From NCBI GenBank assembly GCA_017472575.1, contig JAFUPX010000017.1, positions 26,771 through 90,770 on the forward strand: a stretch of 64,000 bases of DNA, given 5' to 3'. Positions 19,660 through 28,993 of the stretch are shown here, one piece after another. How positions within the stretch are numbered: position 1 is the stretch's first letter; every line of letters starts with the position of its first letter. Under the pieces are notes generated by a model. It was not told the origin of the DNA. It ran no database searches and saw only the letters and a list, made by a program, of their open reading frames with translations. Source of the stretch: Clostridia bacterium. Its GTDB lineage: Bacteria; Bacillota; Clostridia; Oscillospirales; Acutalibacteraceae. The position numbers and the translations under genes were made by a program.

Positions 19660-20472
19660 TTACAATAAAATATTAAGCAGAATAATAACCGCCCCTACTG
19701 CAAAAACCACACCGCAAGCGATATAATCCCTGAATGAGAAATGCAGTTGTTTCATACGCTGTCTGCCCTCGCCGCCGTTATAACAGCGGCATTCCATAGC
19801 CTCCGCAAGCTCATAAGAGCGCCTGATAGCTGAAATTAGTAACGGAATTAAAATTGGTATAAGTGCCTTTACTCTCTGCTTTAAATTACCGTTTTCAAGG
19901 TCTGCTCCCCTTGCCTTTTGGGCATTCATAATCTTTTCGGTTTCCTCGATAAGAGTTGGAATAAACCTTAAAGTTATTGTCATCATCATTGCAAGAATAT
20001 GAACCGCCGATTTAAGACCGACATATTTCAAAGGAGAAAGCAATCTCTCTATAGCATCGGTCAAATCATTAGGAGTGGTGGTGTAGGTAAGAGCCGAGCT
20101 TATGAATATAAGAAGTATTATCCTTGTTGCCATAAAAAAGGCTCTGTATATTCCGCCCCATGTAACGGTTAATTTCCAGACTTCAAATACAATACCTGTG
20201 TTCTTATCACCGTAAAAAACATTAATAAAAGCGGTAAAAATAATTATAGGCAAAATAGCCTTAAGGTTTTTTGCGTACATTCTCAGAGGTACACCCGAAA
20301 TATACATCAGCGTGAAAACGCTGAGCGCCGCAAAAACAACAGAAAAGATATTGTTTGCTAAAAATACAAACACTATCATTGCTATCAGCAAAACTATTTT
20401 TGCTCTCGGGTCGGTTTTATGAACAGGCGAATTTCCCTCGTAATACTGACCGAAGGTTATATCCTTAAGCAT
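19660..20472 (-). CDS. ecfT: ECF transporter transmembrane component EcfT
   Basis: The membrane scaffold that couples the two ECF ATPases to vitamin- or metal-binding S components. Its 270 residues have several membrane helices and the coupling-helix motif QKARGADLENG near residue 187, with ECRCYNGGEGR as the second Ala-Arg-Gly-like element. It overlaps the ecfA2 stop by 8 bp. No S component is adjacent, so this is a shared (group II) energising module. Confidence 0.95.
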   Translation of the reverse strand: MLKDITFGQYYEGNSPVHKTDPRAKIVLLIAMIVFVFLANNIFSVVFAALSVFTLMYISGVPLRMYAKNLKAILPIIIFTAFINVFYGDKNTGIVFEVWKLTVTWGGIYRAFFMATRIILLIFISSALTYTTTPNDLTDAIERLLSPLKYVGLKSAVHILAMMMTITLRFIPTLIEETEKIMNAQKARGADLENGNLKQRVKALIPILIPLLISAIRRSYELAEAMECRCYNGGEGRQRMKQLHFSFRDYIACGVVFAVGAVIILLNILL

Positions 20473-21325
20473 TTTTCTCGCCTGCCTTTTTCTTTAATAC
20501 TTCCACCGCTTTTTCAACGGTAAAAACATCCTCAGGTACATCAACACCCAAATTTCGTAGCTGAGCAAAAACTCGAGTAACAATAGGTACATTGAGTCCT
20601 ATTTTGCGAAGTCTGTCGCCATTTGAGAAGACTTTTTCAGTACTGTCAAACATTTCGAGCTTACCGTCATTCAAAACGAGAAGCTTATCCGCAAGCATTG
20701 CCATATCCTCCATACTGTGAGATACAACAATAACGGTCGCTCCTGTTTCCCTTCGGTAATCGTTTATTATTTTAATAACCGTTTCCCTGCCGGCAGGGTC
20801 AAGCCCTGCGGTAGGCTCATCAAAAATAATTATCTGCGGATACATAGCCATAACTCCGGCTATTGCAACCCTGCGCTTTTCTCCCCCCGATAAATCAAAG
20901 GGCGACTTGTTTAAATATTCATCCTTTACACCGATAATCCGACAAATATCACGCACTCTTTTATCAAGCTCATTGCCCGAAAGTCCCATATTTTTAGGTC
21001 CGAAAGCGATATCCGCATAAACGGTTTCCTCAAAAAGCTGGTACTCAGGATACTGAAACACAAGTCCAACCTTAGAGCGAACCTTTCGTATTTCCTTCGG
21101 GTTTTCCCAGATATCCTTATCTTCAAGCAGAATTTGACCCTCTGTAGGCTTTAACAGACCGTTAAGATGCTGAACAAGGGTCGATTTTCCTGAGCCTGTG
21201 TGTCCGATTATTCCTATTATTTCGCCTTTTTCTATATCAAGGCTTATGTTGCTTACGGCGTCATGCACAAAGGGCGAGCTGCCGCCGTAGGAATGGGTTA
21301 AATTTTTTACCTGTAATAATGCCAA
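20465..21325 (-). CDS. ecfA2: ECF transporter ATPase EcfA2
   Basis: An ABC ATPase of the energy-coupling factor module. Walker A GHTGSGKST is near residue 43, the signature LSGGEKRRVAIAG follows, then Walker B IIIFDEPTAGLD and the H-loop VVSHSMED. Its 286 residues are normal. It begins 5 bp after ecfA1 and overlaps ecfT. Confidence 0.95.
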   Translation of the reverse strand: MALLQVKNLTHSYGGSSPFVHDAVSNISLDIEKGEIIGIIGHTGSGKSTLVQHLNGLLKPTEGQILLEDKDIWENPKEIRKVRSKVGLVFQYPEYQLFEETVYADIAFGPKNMGLSGNELDKRVRDICRIIGVKDEYLNKSPFDLSGGEKRRVAIAGVMAMYPQIIIFDEPTAGLDPAGRETVIKIINDYRRETGATVIVVSHSMEDMAMLADKLLVLNDGKLEMFDSTEKVFSNGDRLRKIGLNVPIVTRVFAQLRNLGVDVPEDVFTVEKAVEVLKKKAGEKNA

Positions 21326-21330
21326 ATTTG

Positions 21331-22173
21331 TTATTCCTCCAAACAGCTTTTGATTTTTTCAGCTGTTTCCTTAATTGAAATTACATCTGTATCTATATTG
21401 AAGCCGTTTTTTTGCAGCATATATAAAAGCTCGGTAGTCTGAGGAACATCAAGACCCACATTTTTAAGCTTTTCTACCTGAGAAAAAACTTTCTTAGGCA
21501 GCGAATCGGCTATTATTTCACCGTCATTCATAACAATAACACGGTCTGCGTTTTCGGCTTCCTCCATATAGTGGGTTATGAGAACAACCGTTATCCCCTT
21601 TTCCTTATTAAGTTGGGTTACAGTTTTGATTATCTCGGCTCTGCCCTTGGGGTCAAGCATAGCTGTAGGCTCGTCCAAAACGATGCACTCAGGCTCCATT
21701 GCTATTATTCCTGCTATGGCAACCCTCTGCTTTTGTCCACCCGAAAGATGATGGGGAGAACTTTTACGGTATTCGTACATATCTACCGTTTTAAGCGCAT
21801 CATCTACCCTTTTACGGATAACCTCGGAAGAAAGACCTAAATTTTCGGGACCGAAGGCAACATCCTCTTCAACTACCGAGGCAATAAGCTGATTATCGGG
21901 ATTTTGAAAAACCATACCCACTCTGCGCTTTACTTCTATTTCGGTCTCCTCATCCTTAGTGTTTATACCGTCTACAAGCACATCTCCGCTTGTAGGCTTG
22001 AAAAGTCCGTTTAATAGCTTTGCAAGGGTAGATTTTCCCGAGCCGTTATGACCTAAAATCACTGTAAAGCTGCCCTTTTCAATATCAAGGCTGAAATTAC
22101 GTAAAACAGCAATTTTCATTTCCTCATCGGTATATTCGTATGTTACATTCTTAACTTCAATAATTTTTTCCAT
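21331..22173 (-). CDS. ecfA1: ECF transporter ATPase EcfA1
   Basis: The first ATPase of the ECF module, 280 residues. Walker A GHNGSGKST, signature LSGGQKQRVAIAG, Walker B CIVLDEPTAMLD and H-loop LITHYMEEA are all intact. The 2-bp gap to the upstream methyltransferase gene suggests readthrough from that gene. Confidence 0.95.
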   Translation of the reverse strand: MEKIIEVKNVTYEYTDEEMKIAVLRNFSLDIEKGSFTVILGHNGSGKSTLAKLLNGLFKPTSGDVLVDGINTKDEETEIEVKRRVGMVFQNPDNQLIASVVEEDVAFGPENLGLSSEVIRKRVDDALKTVDMYEYRKSSPHHLSGGQKQRVAIAGIIAMEPECIVLDEPTAMLDPKGRAEIIKTVTQLNKEKGITVVLITHYMEEAENADRVIVMNDGEIIADSLPKKVFSQVEKLKNVGLDVPQTTELLYMLQKNGFNIDTDVISIKETAEKIKSCLEE

Positions 22174-22174
22174 T

Positions 22175-23041
22175 TTACTTTTTCATCCAAACGGTTGTAT
22201 TTCCGCAGGGCAGACTGATTCCCTTTTCGGTGACATACAGACCTATTTCATCGGTAAATATTTCACCCTGTCTGCCGCCTGCGATATATCGCTTAACCAT
22301 ATAATTTAAGATAGAGGGAGATATTCCGGCGGTGTAGGTATTTAAAAAGAAGAATATCGCATTATTGGATAAAAGCTTTCCGGTTTCTTCCAAAAGCTCT
22401 CCCAACTGCTGTTCGAGCTTCCAAACCTCGCCTGTCGGTCCTCTTCCGTAGGACGGTGGGTCCATAATAATTTCATCATAGGTGTTTCCACGTATTATTT
22501 CTCTTTTAACGAATTTAAGACAATCGTCCACAAGCCAGCGGACGGGTCTGTCCGCAACACCCGAAGCGGCGGCGTTTTCCTTTGCCCACTGTGTCATCCC
22601 CTTGGAAGCATCCACATGGGTTACCCTTGCTCCTGCTTTAAGGCAGGCAACCGTAGCCGCACCCGTATAAGCAAAAAGATTTAAAACCGAAATTTCCCTG
22701 TTTTCCTTTTCAATAAGCTTACGAGCTAAAGTCCAGTTAACCGCCTGCTCAGGGAAAAGACCTGTATGCTTAAAGCCCATCGGCTTTAAGCGAAAGGTAA
22801 GCTCCTCATAGCCTATACTCCATACATCGGGAACGCTTTTAAGCTTTTCCCAATATCCTCCGCCGCTTTGAGAGCGGTGATATATTGCGTGGGCATCAAA
22901 CCAACGGCTGTCCTTTCTTTTGCCTGACCAAATTATCTGCGGGTCGGGACGGATAAGGATAATGTCTCCCCACCGCTCAAGCCGCTCACCGGAATCTGCA
23001 TCAATAAGCTCGTAATCCGAAAAGCCTTCGACTGTTCTCAT
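22175..23041 (-). CDS. Class I SAM-dependent methyltransferase (RlmI/rRNA cytosine-C5 type)
   Basis: A 288-residue Rossmann methyltransferase. The SAM-binding motif is LNLFAYTGAATVACLKAGA near residue 120, followed by THVDASKGMTQWAKENAA and the catalytic-site motif DPPSYGRGP near residue 195. The arrangement resembles RlmI-like 23S rRNA methyltransferases but lacks the N-terminal PUA domain, so the substrate is not certain. Its ATG overlaps the glmM stop (ATGA), indicating translational coupling. Confidence 0.8.
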   Translation of the reverse strand: MRTVEGFSDYELIDADSGERLERWGDIILIRPDPQIIWSGKRKDSRWFDAHAIYHRSQSGGGYWEKLKSVPDVWSIGYEELTFRLKPMGFKHTGLFPEQAVNWTLARKLIEKENREISVLNLFAYTGAATVACLKAGARVTHVDASKGMTQWAKENAAASGVADRPVRWLVDDCLKFVKREIIRGNTYDEIIMDPPSYGRGPTGEVWKLEQQLGELLEETGKLLSNNAIFFFLNTYTAGISPSILNYMVKRYIAGGRQGEIFTDEIGLYVTEKGISLPCGNTTVWMKK

Positions 23042-24387
23042 ACTTCTTTTCCTTTAATAACGCCGGCAACCTGCTTTGCAATGCGCTTTATTTCTGCAAT
23101 ATTGGTGCCCTCAAGCATAACTCTGATAAGCGGCTCAGTTCCCGAAGCACGGACAAGTATTCTTCCCGAATCTCCGAGAGCTTTTTCAGCCTCGGCTATA
23201 GCATTTACAATATCCTCATCGGTAGAAAGCTTGGCTTTAAGCTCGGCAGATGCCTCTACATTTATCATTGTCTGCGGCAATACAGTCATAACAGATGCAA
23301 CCTCTGATGCGCTCTTTCCGGTGGTTGCCAAAATAGCGGCGAACATGGCGCCTGAAAGCTGACCGTCACCTGTGGTGGCAAAACTCTTAAATATAATATG
23401 ACCCGACTGCTCTCCGCCTATTACATAGTTATTCTTCAGCATTTCTTCAAGAACATATCTGTCACCCACCTTGGTTTCTTTAACATTTATACCGTATTCC
23501 TTAGCAAAATGCTTAAAGCCTAAGTTAGTCATAACCGTTACAACGGCGGTATCGTCATTAAGTACGCCTCTTCTCTTCATATCAAGAGCAAATGCGGCGA
23601 TAAGGCGGTCGCCGTCAATCAAGTTACCGTTTTCATCAACCGCCAGGCAACGGTCAGAGTCACCGTCAAAGGCAAGACCCAAATCAACCTCGTGACCGTT
23701 TACATAGTCAATAAGGTCTTCCATATGGGTTGAGCCGCAGCCGGCATTTATATTAATTCCGTTGGGGGAATTATGCATCATATAACATTCAGCGCCAAGA
23801 CCTGAAAACAGCTTTTGCGCAGTGTATGAAGCACAGCCGTTTGCACAGTCAATAGCAATCTTTAATCCTGAAAGGTCGGTTTTAACAGACTCTATTATAT
23901 GGTCGATGTAATCATCCACAAGGTCATAGCGATAAAATACGCTTCCCACCTCTCTGCCTACGGGGAATTCTATTGGACTCATATCATCAAGCACGAGTGC
24001 TTCAATTTCCTCTTCAAGAGCATCAGGCAGCTTATAACCGTTACCGTCAAAAATCTTTATTCCGTTGAACTCACAGGGATTATGCGATGCTGAAATCATA
24101 ATTCCCGCATCCGCCTTGCGCTCCTTTACAAGATATGCAATAGCGGGTGTGGGTACAAAGCCTACCAGCACAACATCGGCTCCTACAGAGCAAAGTCCCG
24201 CCGCTAAAGCCATTTCAAGCATATTTGATGAAATTCTTGTATCCTTACCGATAAGCACCTTTGCCTTTTCGGTAGTTCTTTCTGTAAGTACATAAGCCGC
24301 CGCTCTGCCTATGTTAGTTGCAAGCTCACAAGTAAGCTCCTTGTTTGCAATACCTCTTGCACCGTCAGTTCCGAATAATCTTCCCAT
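23038..24387 (-). CDS. glmM: Phosphoglucosamine mutase
   Basis: Interconverts glucosamine-6-phosphate and glucosamine-1-phosphate on the way to UDP-GlcNAc for peptidoglycan. The phosphoserine loop ISASHNP (Ser near residue 100), metal-binding DGDSDR, sugar-binding GEQSGH and phosphate-binding RASGTEP are all present. Its 449 residues are the family norm, and MGRLFGTDGARGIAN is the typical N terminus. Confidence 0.97.
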   Translation of the reverse strand: MGRLFGTDGARGIANKELTCELATNIGRAAAYVLTERTTEKAKVLIGKDTRISSNMLEMALAAGLCSVGADVVLVGFVPTPAIAYLVKERKADAGIMISASHNPCEFNGIKIFDGNGYKLPDALEEEIEALVLDDMSPIEFPVGREVGSVFYRYDLVDDYIDHIIESVKTDLSGLKIAIDCANGCASYTAQKLFSGLGAECYMMHNSPNGININAGCGSTHMEDLIDYVNGHEVDLGLAFDGDSDRCLAVDENGNLIDGDRLIAAFALDMKRRGVLNDDTAVVTVMTNLGFKHFAKEYGINVKETKVGDRYVLEEMLKNNYVIGGEQSGHIIFKSFATTGDGQLSGAMFAAILATTGKSASEVASVMTVLPQTMINVEASAELKAKLSTDEDIVNAIAEAEKALGDSGRILVRASGTEPLIRVMLEGTNIAEIKRIAKQVAGVIKGKEV

Positions 24388-24399
24388 TTAAACATCTCC

Positions 24400-25443
24400 T
24401 TAAAAAATTGATTGTTGCGCAGAACATCCCTGATGAGGAATGCCTAAGTGGTCATAAGCAAGAGGTGTTACGCATCTTCCCCTTGCGGTTCTTGTTAAAA
24501 AGCCTATCTGCATCAAGTAAGGCTCATAAACATCTTCAATGGTTACAGCCTCCTCACCCATTGCCGCGGCAAGAGTGTCAAGACCAACAGGACCGCCCGA
24601 ATAGTTTCTTATAATGGTGGTAAGCATCTTGCGGTCAAAATCGTCAAGCCCTAATTCGTCTATTTCAAACCTTGAAAGAGCCGCCTGAGCGGTTTTTTCG
24701 TTTATAACCCCGTCATACTCAACCTGAGCAATATCACGAACCCGTTTAAGCAGACGGTTTGCAATTCTCGGTGTTCCTCTCGAACGGGAAGCGATTTCAA
24801 GCGCACCGTCATTATCAATTTCAATGCCAAGAATTCCCGCAGAACGGGTAACTATCTGTGCTAACTGCTCTGGAGTGTAAAGCTCAAGGCGAAGCAGTAC
24901 ACCGAATCGGTCCCTCAAAGGGGCAGTAAGCTGACCCGAACGGGTTGTCGCTCCGACAAGGGTGAAATGCGGAACATCCAATCTTATTGAACGCGCCGAG
25001 GGACCCTTTCCAAGGATTATATCAAGAGAAAAATCCTCCATTGCAGGATAAAGAATTTCTTCAACATTTCTCGAAAGACGGTGAATTTCATCTATAAACA
25101 AAACATCGCCCTCGTTTAAAGAAGTGAGAATTGCAACAAGGTCACCCTGTTTTTCAATGGCAGGTCCCGAAGTAACCCTTAAATTCACTCCCATTTCCCT
25201 CGCTATTATGCCTGAAAGCGTGGTCTTACCGAGACCCGGAGGTCCGTAAAGCAGAACATGGTCAAGACTTTCCTTTCTTTGCAAAGCCGCTTTTATATAA
25301 ATTGAAAGGTTTTCCTTCGCTTTATCCTGACCCACATAATCCGCAAGGGTTTTAGGTCTTAAAGAAAGCTCGGTTTCCTCATCCGAGTAGCTATACTCGG
25401 GAGAAACTATCCGGTTTTCAAAATCCATTTCCTGTTCTATCAA
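24400..25443 (-). CDS. ruvB: Holliday junction branch migration ATPase RuvB
   Basis: The motor of the RuvAB complex. In 347 residues: Walker [10 protein letters not shown], Walker B FIDEIHRL, sensor ATTRSG and the C-terminal winged-helix domain with [10 protein letters not shown]. The start is TTG at 25443, with AGGAGG nine bases upstream; the internal ATG at codon 6 would lie too far from it. The gene follows ruvA by 3 bp. Confidence 0.97.
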   Translation of the reverse strand: MIEQEMDFENRIVSPEYSYSDEETELSLRPKTLADYVGQDKAKENLSIYIKAALQRKESLDHVLLYGPPGLGKTTLSGIIAREMGVNLRVTSGPAIEKQGDLVAILTSLNEGDVLFIDEIHRLSRNVEEILYPAMEDFSLDIILGKGPSARSIRLDVPHFTLVGATTRSGQLTAPLRDRFGVLLRLELYTPEQLAQIVTRSAGILGIEIDNDGALEIASRSRGTPRIANRLLKRVRDIAQVEYDGVINEKTAQAALSRFEIDELGLDDFDRKMLTTIIRNYSGGPVGLDTLAAAMGEEAVTIEDVYEPYLMQIGFLTRTARGRCVTPLAYDHLGIPHQGCSAQQSIF

Positions 25444-25446
25444 AGC

Positions 25447-26049
25447 TTAAAACCTCCTTGCAAGTGTTTTTAAAGCCGCTTTTATAAGCTCCTCAGCCGT
25501 TAAGCTCTGGTCAAGTCTGCCTACAGCCAAGGAAGCCTCGCTCTGTGAATATCCGAGAGAACAAAGCGCGGCTACAGCCTCGCTTGAATTTGAATTAACG
25601 GTTGCGTTTCCGACTGCCTTTATCTCTTGCTCATCAGCGGCGGAAAGACCGCCAATTTTATCCTTAAGCTCAAGAACAATTCTTTGAGCCAGTTTAATTC
25701 CTACTCCGGCGGCGCGCGTAAGCATTTTAGCATCGGAGCTTGCAATATAAATAGACAACTGACTCGGCGCAAACTCCGAAAGTAAAGCAAGACCTATTTT
25801 CGCACCCACACCGTTTACCGAGGTTATCATTTTAAAGGCTTCAAGCTCCTCTAAGGAATAAAAGCCGTAGAGATCCATTGCATCCTCCCTGACAGCAAGG
25901 TGGGTGTATATTAAAATTTCACCCTCTTTGCCCTGAAGCTGGGATAGAGTATTTTTAGTAACAAAGCATTTAAAGCCCACTCCGCCGCATTCTATAACAA
26001 CATAATTAGGGTCGGTATAAATCACCTTACCTCTTAAGGAAGCTATCAT
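25447..26049 (-). CDS. ruvA: Holliday junction DNA-binding subunit RuvA
   Basis: A 200-residue tetrameric DNA-binding subunit. It has the N-terminal OB fold (MIASLRGKVIYTDPNYVVIE), the helix-hairpin-helix motifs (TSVNGVGAKIGLALL and AAGVGIKLAQRIVLELKDK) and the flexible C-terminal domain that contacts RuvB. The ATG overlaps the ruvC stop (ATGA). Confidence 0.97.
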   Translation of the reverse strand: MIASLRGKVIYTDPNYVVIECGGVGFKCFVTKNTLSQLQGKEGEILIYTHLAVREDAMDLYGFYSLEELEAFKMITSVNGVGAKIGLALLSEFAPSQLSIYIASSDAKMLTRAAGVGIKLAQRIVLELKDKIGGLSAADEQEIKAVGNATVNSNSSEAVAALCSLGYSQSEASLAVGRLDQSLTAEELIKAALKTLARRF

Positions 26050-26552
26050 TTTAAGCCCTCCGAATATAATTTTGAATAGAGATTTCCTGCATAATGCCCG
26101 TGGCAGATAGTTAAAGCAAGCGCATCCGCCGTATCGTCCGGCTTAGGGATTACGGAAAGGCCCAATATGTTATTTACCATTTCCATAACCTGATGCTTTT
26201 CCGCCCTGCCGTAGCCGGTTACAGCCTGCTTTACCTGCAAGGGAGTATATTCTTTAATTTCAATTCCGCTGTTGGCGGCAGCTAAAACAATTACTCCCCT
26301 CGCCTGAGCTACATCAATGGCGGTGGTGGTATTGGTATTGAAATAAAGCTTTTCAATCGCCAGCACATCAGGCTTGTACTTTTCGATAATTGTAATCAAA
26401 TCGTTATAAATATCCTTAAGCCTTAAAGGAAACGGCATTCCCGCCTTGGTGGTAACAGCGCCGTAAGCTACGACTGAAAAGCGGTTATTTATACAGTCAA
26501 CTATTCCGTATCCAACAATGGCATAACCGGGGTCAATACCTAAAATACGCAC
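26046..26552 (-). CDS. ruvC: Holliday junction resolvase RuvC
   Basis: The endonuclease that resolves Holliday junctions. Acidic catalytic residues D7 (GIDPG), E67 (AIEKLYF) and the Asp pair in KPDDTADALAL are present. Its 168 residues match the family. The start is GTG (26550-26552) behind GAGGTGG. First gene of the ruvCAB operon, divergent from potABCD. Confidence 0.96.
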   Translation of the reverse strand: MRILGIDPGYAIVGYGIVDCINNRFSVVAYGAVTTKAGMPFPLRLKDIYNDLITIIEKYKPDVLAIEKLYFNTNTTTAIDVAQARGVIVLAAANSGIEIKEYTPLQVKQAVTGYGRAEKHQVMEMVNNILGLSVIPKPDDTADALALTICHGHYAGNLYSKLYSEGLK

Positions 26553-26639
26553 TTAATCCACCTCAGCACAATTTATAACTATAATATTTTACCACAAAAA
26601 CTTATTTTCGGCAACTGTTTTGTACCTTTAAAAAGGATT

Positions 26640-26770
26640 TTGCGGAAAAAATTTACAAAACCGCAAAAAGTGAGAAAATCAGAGAAAACAGGAGAAAAAA
26701 AGAGAAAAAACAAATTTTTATTTTTTGTTTCAAAAATTTTGCCGAAAAAGATAGAAATTTCGCAAAATAT
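26640..26770. promoter_or_regulatory. Phased A-tracts (predicted curved DNA) upstream of the potA promoter
   Basis: A-runs of 4-8 bases begin at 26646, 26657, 26665, 26675, 26685, 26695, 26705, 26732, 26745, 26755 and 26764. Five of them are exactly 10 bp apart, within a degenerate decamer of the form NNGAGAAAAN. Helically phased A-tracts bend DNA and can act like UP elements; the consensus promoter begins just downstream. Confidence 0.7.
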
Positions 26771-26772
26771 AC

Positions 26773-26801
26773 TTGACATTTTGCTCTTTTGGCTGTATAG
26801 T
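26773..26801 (+). promoter_or_regulatory. Consensus promoter of potABCD
   Basis: TTGACA (26773-26778), a 17-bp spacer and TATAGT (26796-26801). The predicted start near 26808 leaves a leader of about 235 nt before potA. Confidence 0.85.
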
Positions 26802-26807
26802 ATAAAA

Positions 26808-27042
26808 TCGGTTTCACATATAAAAATTTAATATGTACCAAAGCATCTGTGTAAGGCTGGTGCTCAGATTTTATGCCGTAGTTTCCGAAATTTTCGAGAA
26901 AACTATGAAAAACCCTTTGTTCAGGGCATATTACGAGGAGACCGCCGGTATCGCACAGGGTAGTTCTCAAACAGTTTGGGAGAGGACAAAAAGGAATTAT
27001 TCTTGTGTTGACACTTCAGTGTTGAACAAAGGGGGATGCTTT
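26808..27042 (+). ncRNA. Long, apparently structured 5' leader of potABCD mRNA
   Basis: The leader contains several complementary segments. ATGCC (about 26871) and GGCAT (about 26927) enclose a GTAGTTT/AAACTAT hairpin and a CCCT/AGGG hairpin; a TCTC-AAA/TTT-GAGA hairpin lies near 26962-26980; ACAC/GTGT lies just before the GGGGGA ribosome site. It does not match riboswitch consensus sequences I know. The reading frame is also open through it in phase with potA, which may be chance. Confidence 0.4.
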
Positions 27043-28161
27043 ATGAAAAAAGAAAATATAGTAGAGCTTAAGAACATTTCGGTCAACTTTGACGGGGAGC
27101 AGATTTTAAACGGGCTTAACCTTGATATTAGGGATAAGGAGTTTATTACCCTGCTTGGTCCCTCCGGCTGCGGAAAGACTACAACTCTTCGCCTTATAGC
27201 CGGCTTTTTAGAGCCGGACAGCGGAGATATTATGTTCGAGGGCAAAAAAATTAATGGTGTTCCGGCATATAAGCGTCAGGTTAACACCATTTTTCAGCGT
27301 TATGCGCTTTTTCCTCACCTTAATGTTTACGAAAATGTTGCTTTCGGATTGAGGATAAAAAAGCTTAAAGAAAGCGAGATAAAGCAAAAGGTTACTGAAA
27401 TGCTGGCTCTCGTAAATCTCTCAGGCTTTGAAAAGCGCCATATTGATACTCTTTCGGGCGGTCAGCAGCAGAGAGTTGCAATCGCCCGCGCCATTGCTAA
27501 TATGCCTAAGGTTCTCCTTCTGGACGAGCCTCTTGCCGCACTTGATTTAAAGCTTCGCAAGGATATGCAAAAGGAGCTTAAAAAAATTCAGCAGCAGCTT
27601 GGGATTACCTTTATTTTCGTAACCCACGATCAGGAGGAAGCATTAACTATGTCTGACCGTGTTGTTGTTATGGACGGGGGTAAAATTCAGCAGGTAGGAA
27701 CTCCGCAGGATATCTATAACGAGCCTGAAAATGCCTTTGTTGCTGATTTTATAGGTGAATCTAATATATTTGACGGCATAATGAAAGAAGATTACCGAGT
27801 TGAGCTTTCGGGCTATACCTTTGAATGTCTTGACAAGGGCTTCTCAGCAAATGAGCCGGTCGATGTTGTTGTAAGACCCGAGGATGTAGATATCGTATCA
27901 CCCGAAAAGGGTATGCTTACCGGAACGGTTACCTCGGTAGCCTTCCTTGGTGTTCATTACGAAATAATTGTTGATATCGGCGGCTTTAAATGGATGATTC
28001 AGACTACCGACGAGCACAAAGTTAACGATACGGTAGGTCTGTTTATCGAGCCGGATGCTATTCACATTATGAAAAAGAGCGAATATTCGGGTAAATACGG
28101 TGACTATTCAAGCTACAGTGAAGAAATGGAACATCTTTCCGATGTAACTGCGGAGGAATAA
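27043..28161 (+). CDS. potA: Spermidine/putrescine ABC transporter ATPase
   Basis: Energises polyamine import. This 372-residue ABC ATPase has Walker [11 protein letters not shown]-loop, signature [14 protein letters not shown], Walker [14 protein letters not shown]-loop VTHDQEEA and a C-terminal TOBE domain. The start is the ATG at 27043 behind AAAGGGGGA; the frame stays open 70 codons upstream, but that part is not ABC-like and overlaps the leader. It is the first gene of a compact potABCD operon. Confidence 0.95.
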   Translation: MKKENIVELKNISVNFDGEQILNGLNLDIRDKEFITLLGPSGCGKTTTLRLIAGFLEPDSGDIMFEGKKINGVPAYKRQVNTIFQRYALFPHLNVYENVAFGLRIKKLKESEIKQKVTEMLALVNLSGFEKRHIDTLSGGQQQRVAIARAIANMPKVLLLDEPLAALDLKLRKDMQKELKKIQQQLGITFIFVTHDQEEALTMSDRVVVMDGGKIQQVGTPQDIYNEPENAFVADFIGESNIFDGIMKEDYRVELSGYTFECLDKGFSANEPVDVVVRPEDVDIVSPEKGMLTGTVTSVAFLGVHYEIIVDIGGFKWMIQTTDEHKVNDTVGLFIEPDAIHIMKKSEYSGKYGDYSSYSEEMEHLSDVTAEE

Positions 28162-28165
28162 GCCG

Positions 28166-28993
28166 ATGAAAAAGAAAAGCTTCGGCAGCCGCATTATTGC
28201 GGCGCCCTATATCGTTTGGGCGGCGATATTTGTTATCGTGCCTCTCATAATAATGGCTTATTTTGCCCTTACCGATGCAAACGGTGCCTTTACCCTTGCC
28301 AATCTTGCAGGTATAGGTAAATATAAAAAAGCCTTTGCGGTTTCCATTCTTTATGCCGTTATCGCTACAATAATAACCCTGCTGCTTGCTTATCCTATGG
28401 CTTATTTTATGACTAAAATGAAAATAAGCTCACAGCGGATGATAATGCTTATAGTAATGCTTCCTATGTGGATGAACTTTCTTATCCGTACCTATTCTTG
28501 GATAACAATTTTAGCTAATACAGGACTTATCAACACTTTTTTATCAAAGATAGGATTAAAGCCGTTACAGCTTATTAACACACCTGGCGCGGTTATTTTG
28601 GGTATGGTTTACGATTTTATCCCATATATGATACTGCCTATCTATTCGGTAATGTCTAAAATAGATAAGTCACTTCTTGAAGCTGCGGAAGACCTTGGCG
28701 CAAACGGCAAAGCAAGACTTCACAGGGTTATATTCCCCCTGTCCCTTCCAGGAGTTATTTCTGGAATTACTATGGTTTTCGTTCCGAGTGTAAGTACCTT
28801 TTATATTTCCCAGAAGCTCGGCGGAAATAAAAATCTGCTTATAGGTGACGCTATCGAGTTCTTGTTCAACAACGGACCCGACTATTACAATGTTGCCTCT
28901 GCCCTGTCAATGGTGCTTATGGTGCTTATTTTAATAAGCCTTGCCGTTATGAACAGGTTTTCTGACGGTGACGAGGGGGGTGTTGTTATATGA
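28166..28993 (+). CDS. potB: Spermidine/putrescine ABC transporter permease PotB
   Basis: A 275-residue inner-membrane permease with about six spanning segments. The EAA cytoplasmic loop is LLEAAEDLGANGKARLHRVI near residue 170, which docks to PotA. The ribosome site GGAGGAA overlaps the end of potA. The 3' end overlaps potC (ATGA). Confidence 0.94.
   Translation: MKKKSFGSRIIAAPYIVWAAIFVIVPLIIMAYFALTDANGAFTLANLAGIGKYKKAFAVSILYAVIATIITLLLAYPMAYFMTKMKISSQRMIMLIVMLPMWMNFLIRTYSWITILANTGLINTFLSKIGLKPLQLINTPGAVILGMVYDFIPYMILPIYSVMSKIDKSLLEAAEDLGANGKARLHRVIFPLSLPGVISGITMVFVPSVSTFYISQKLGGNKNLLIGDAIEFLFNNGPDYYNVASALSMVLMVLILISLAVMNRFSDGDEGGVVI

Noticed and set aside
26833-27042. In-frame 70-codon extension of PotA
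   Set aside because: It is not ABC-ATPase sequence, lacks a ribosome site at 26833, and lies in the leader; the ATG at 27043 has a strong AAAGGGGGA site.
26808-27042. T-box, guanidine, c-di-GMP or glycine riboswitch in the potA leader
   Set aside because: A CGCACAGGG string near 26950 looks like part of a c-di-GMP-I motif, but the following conserved sequence is missing; no other consensus fits.
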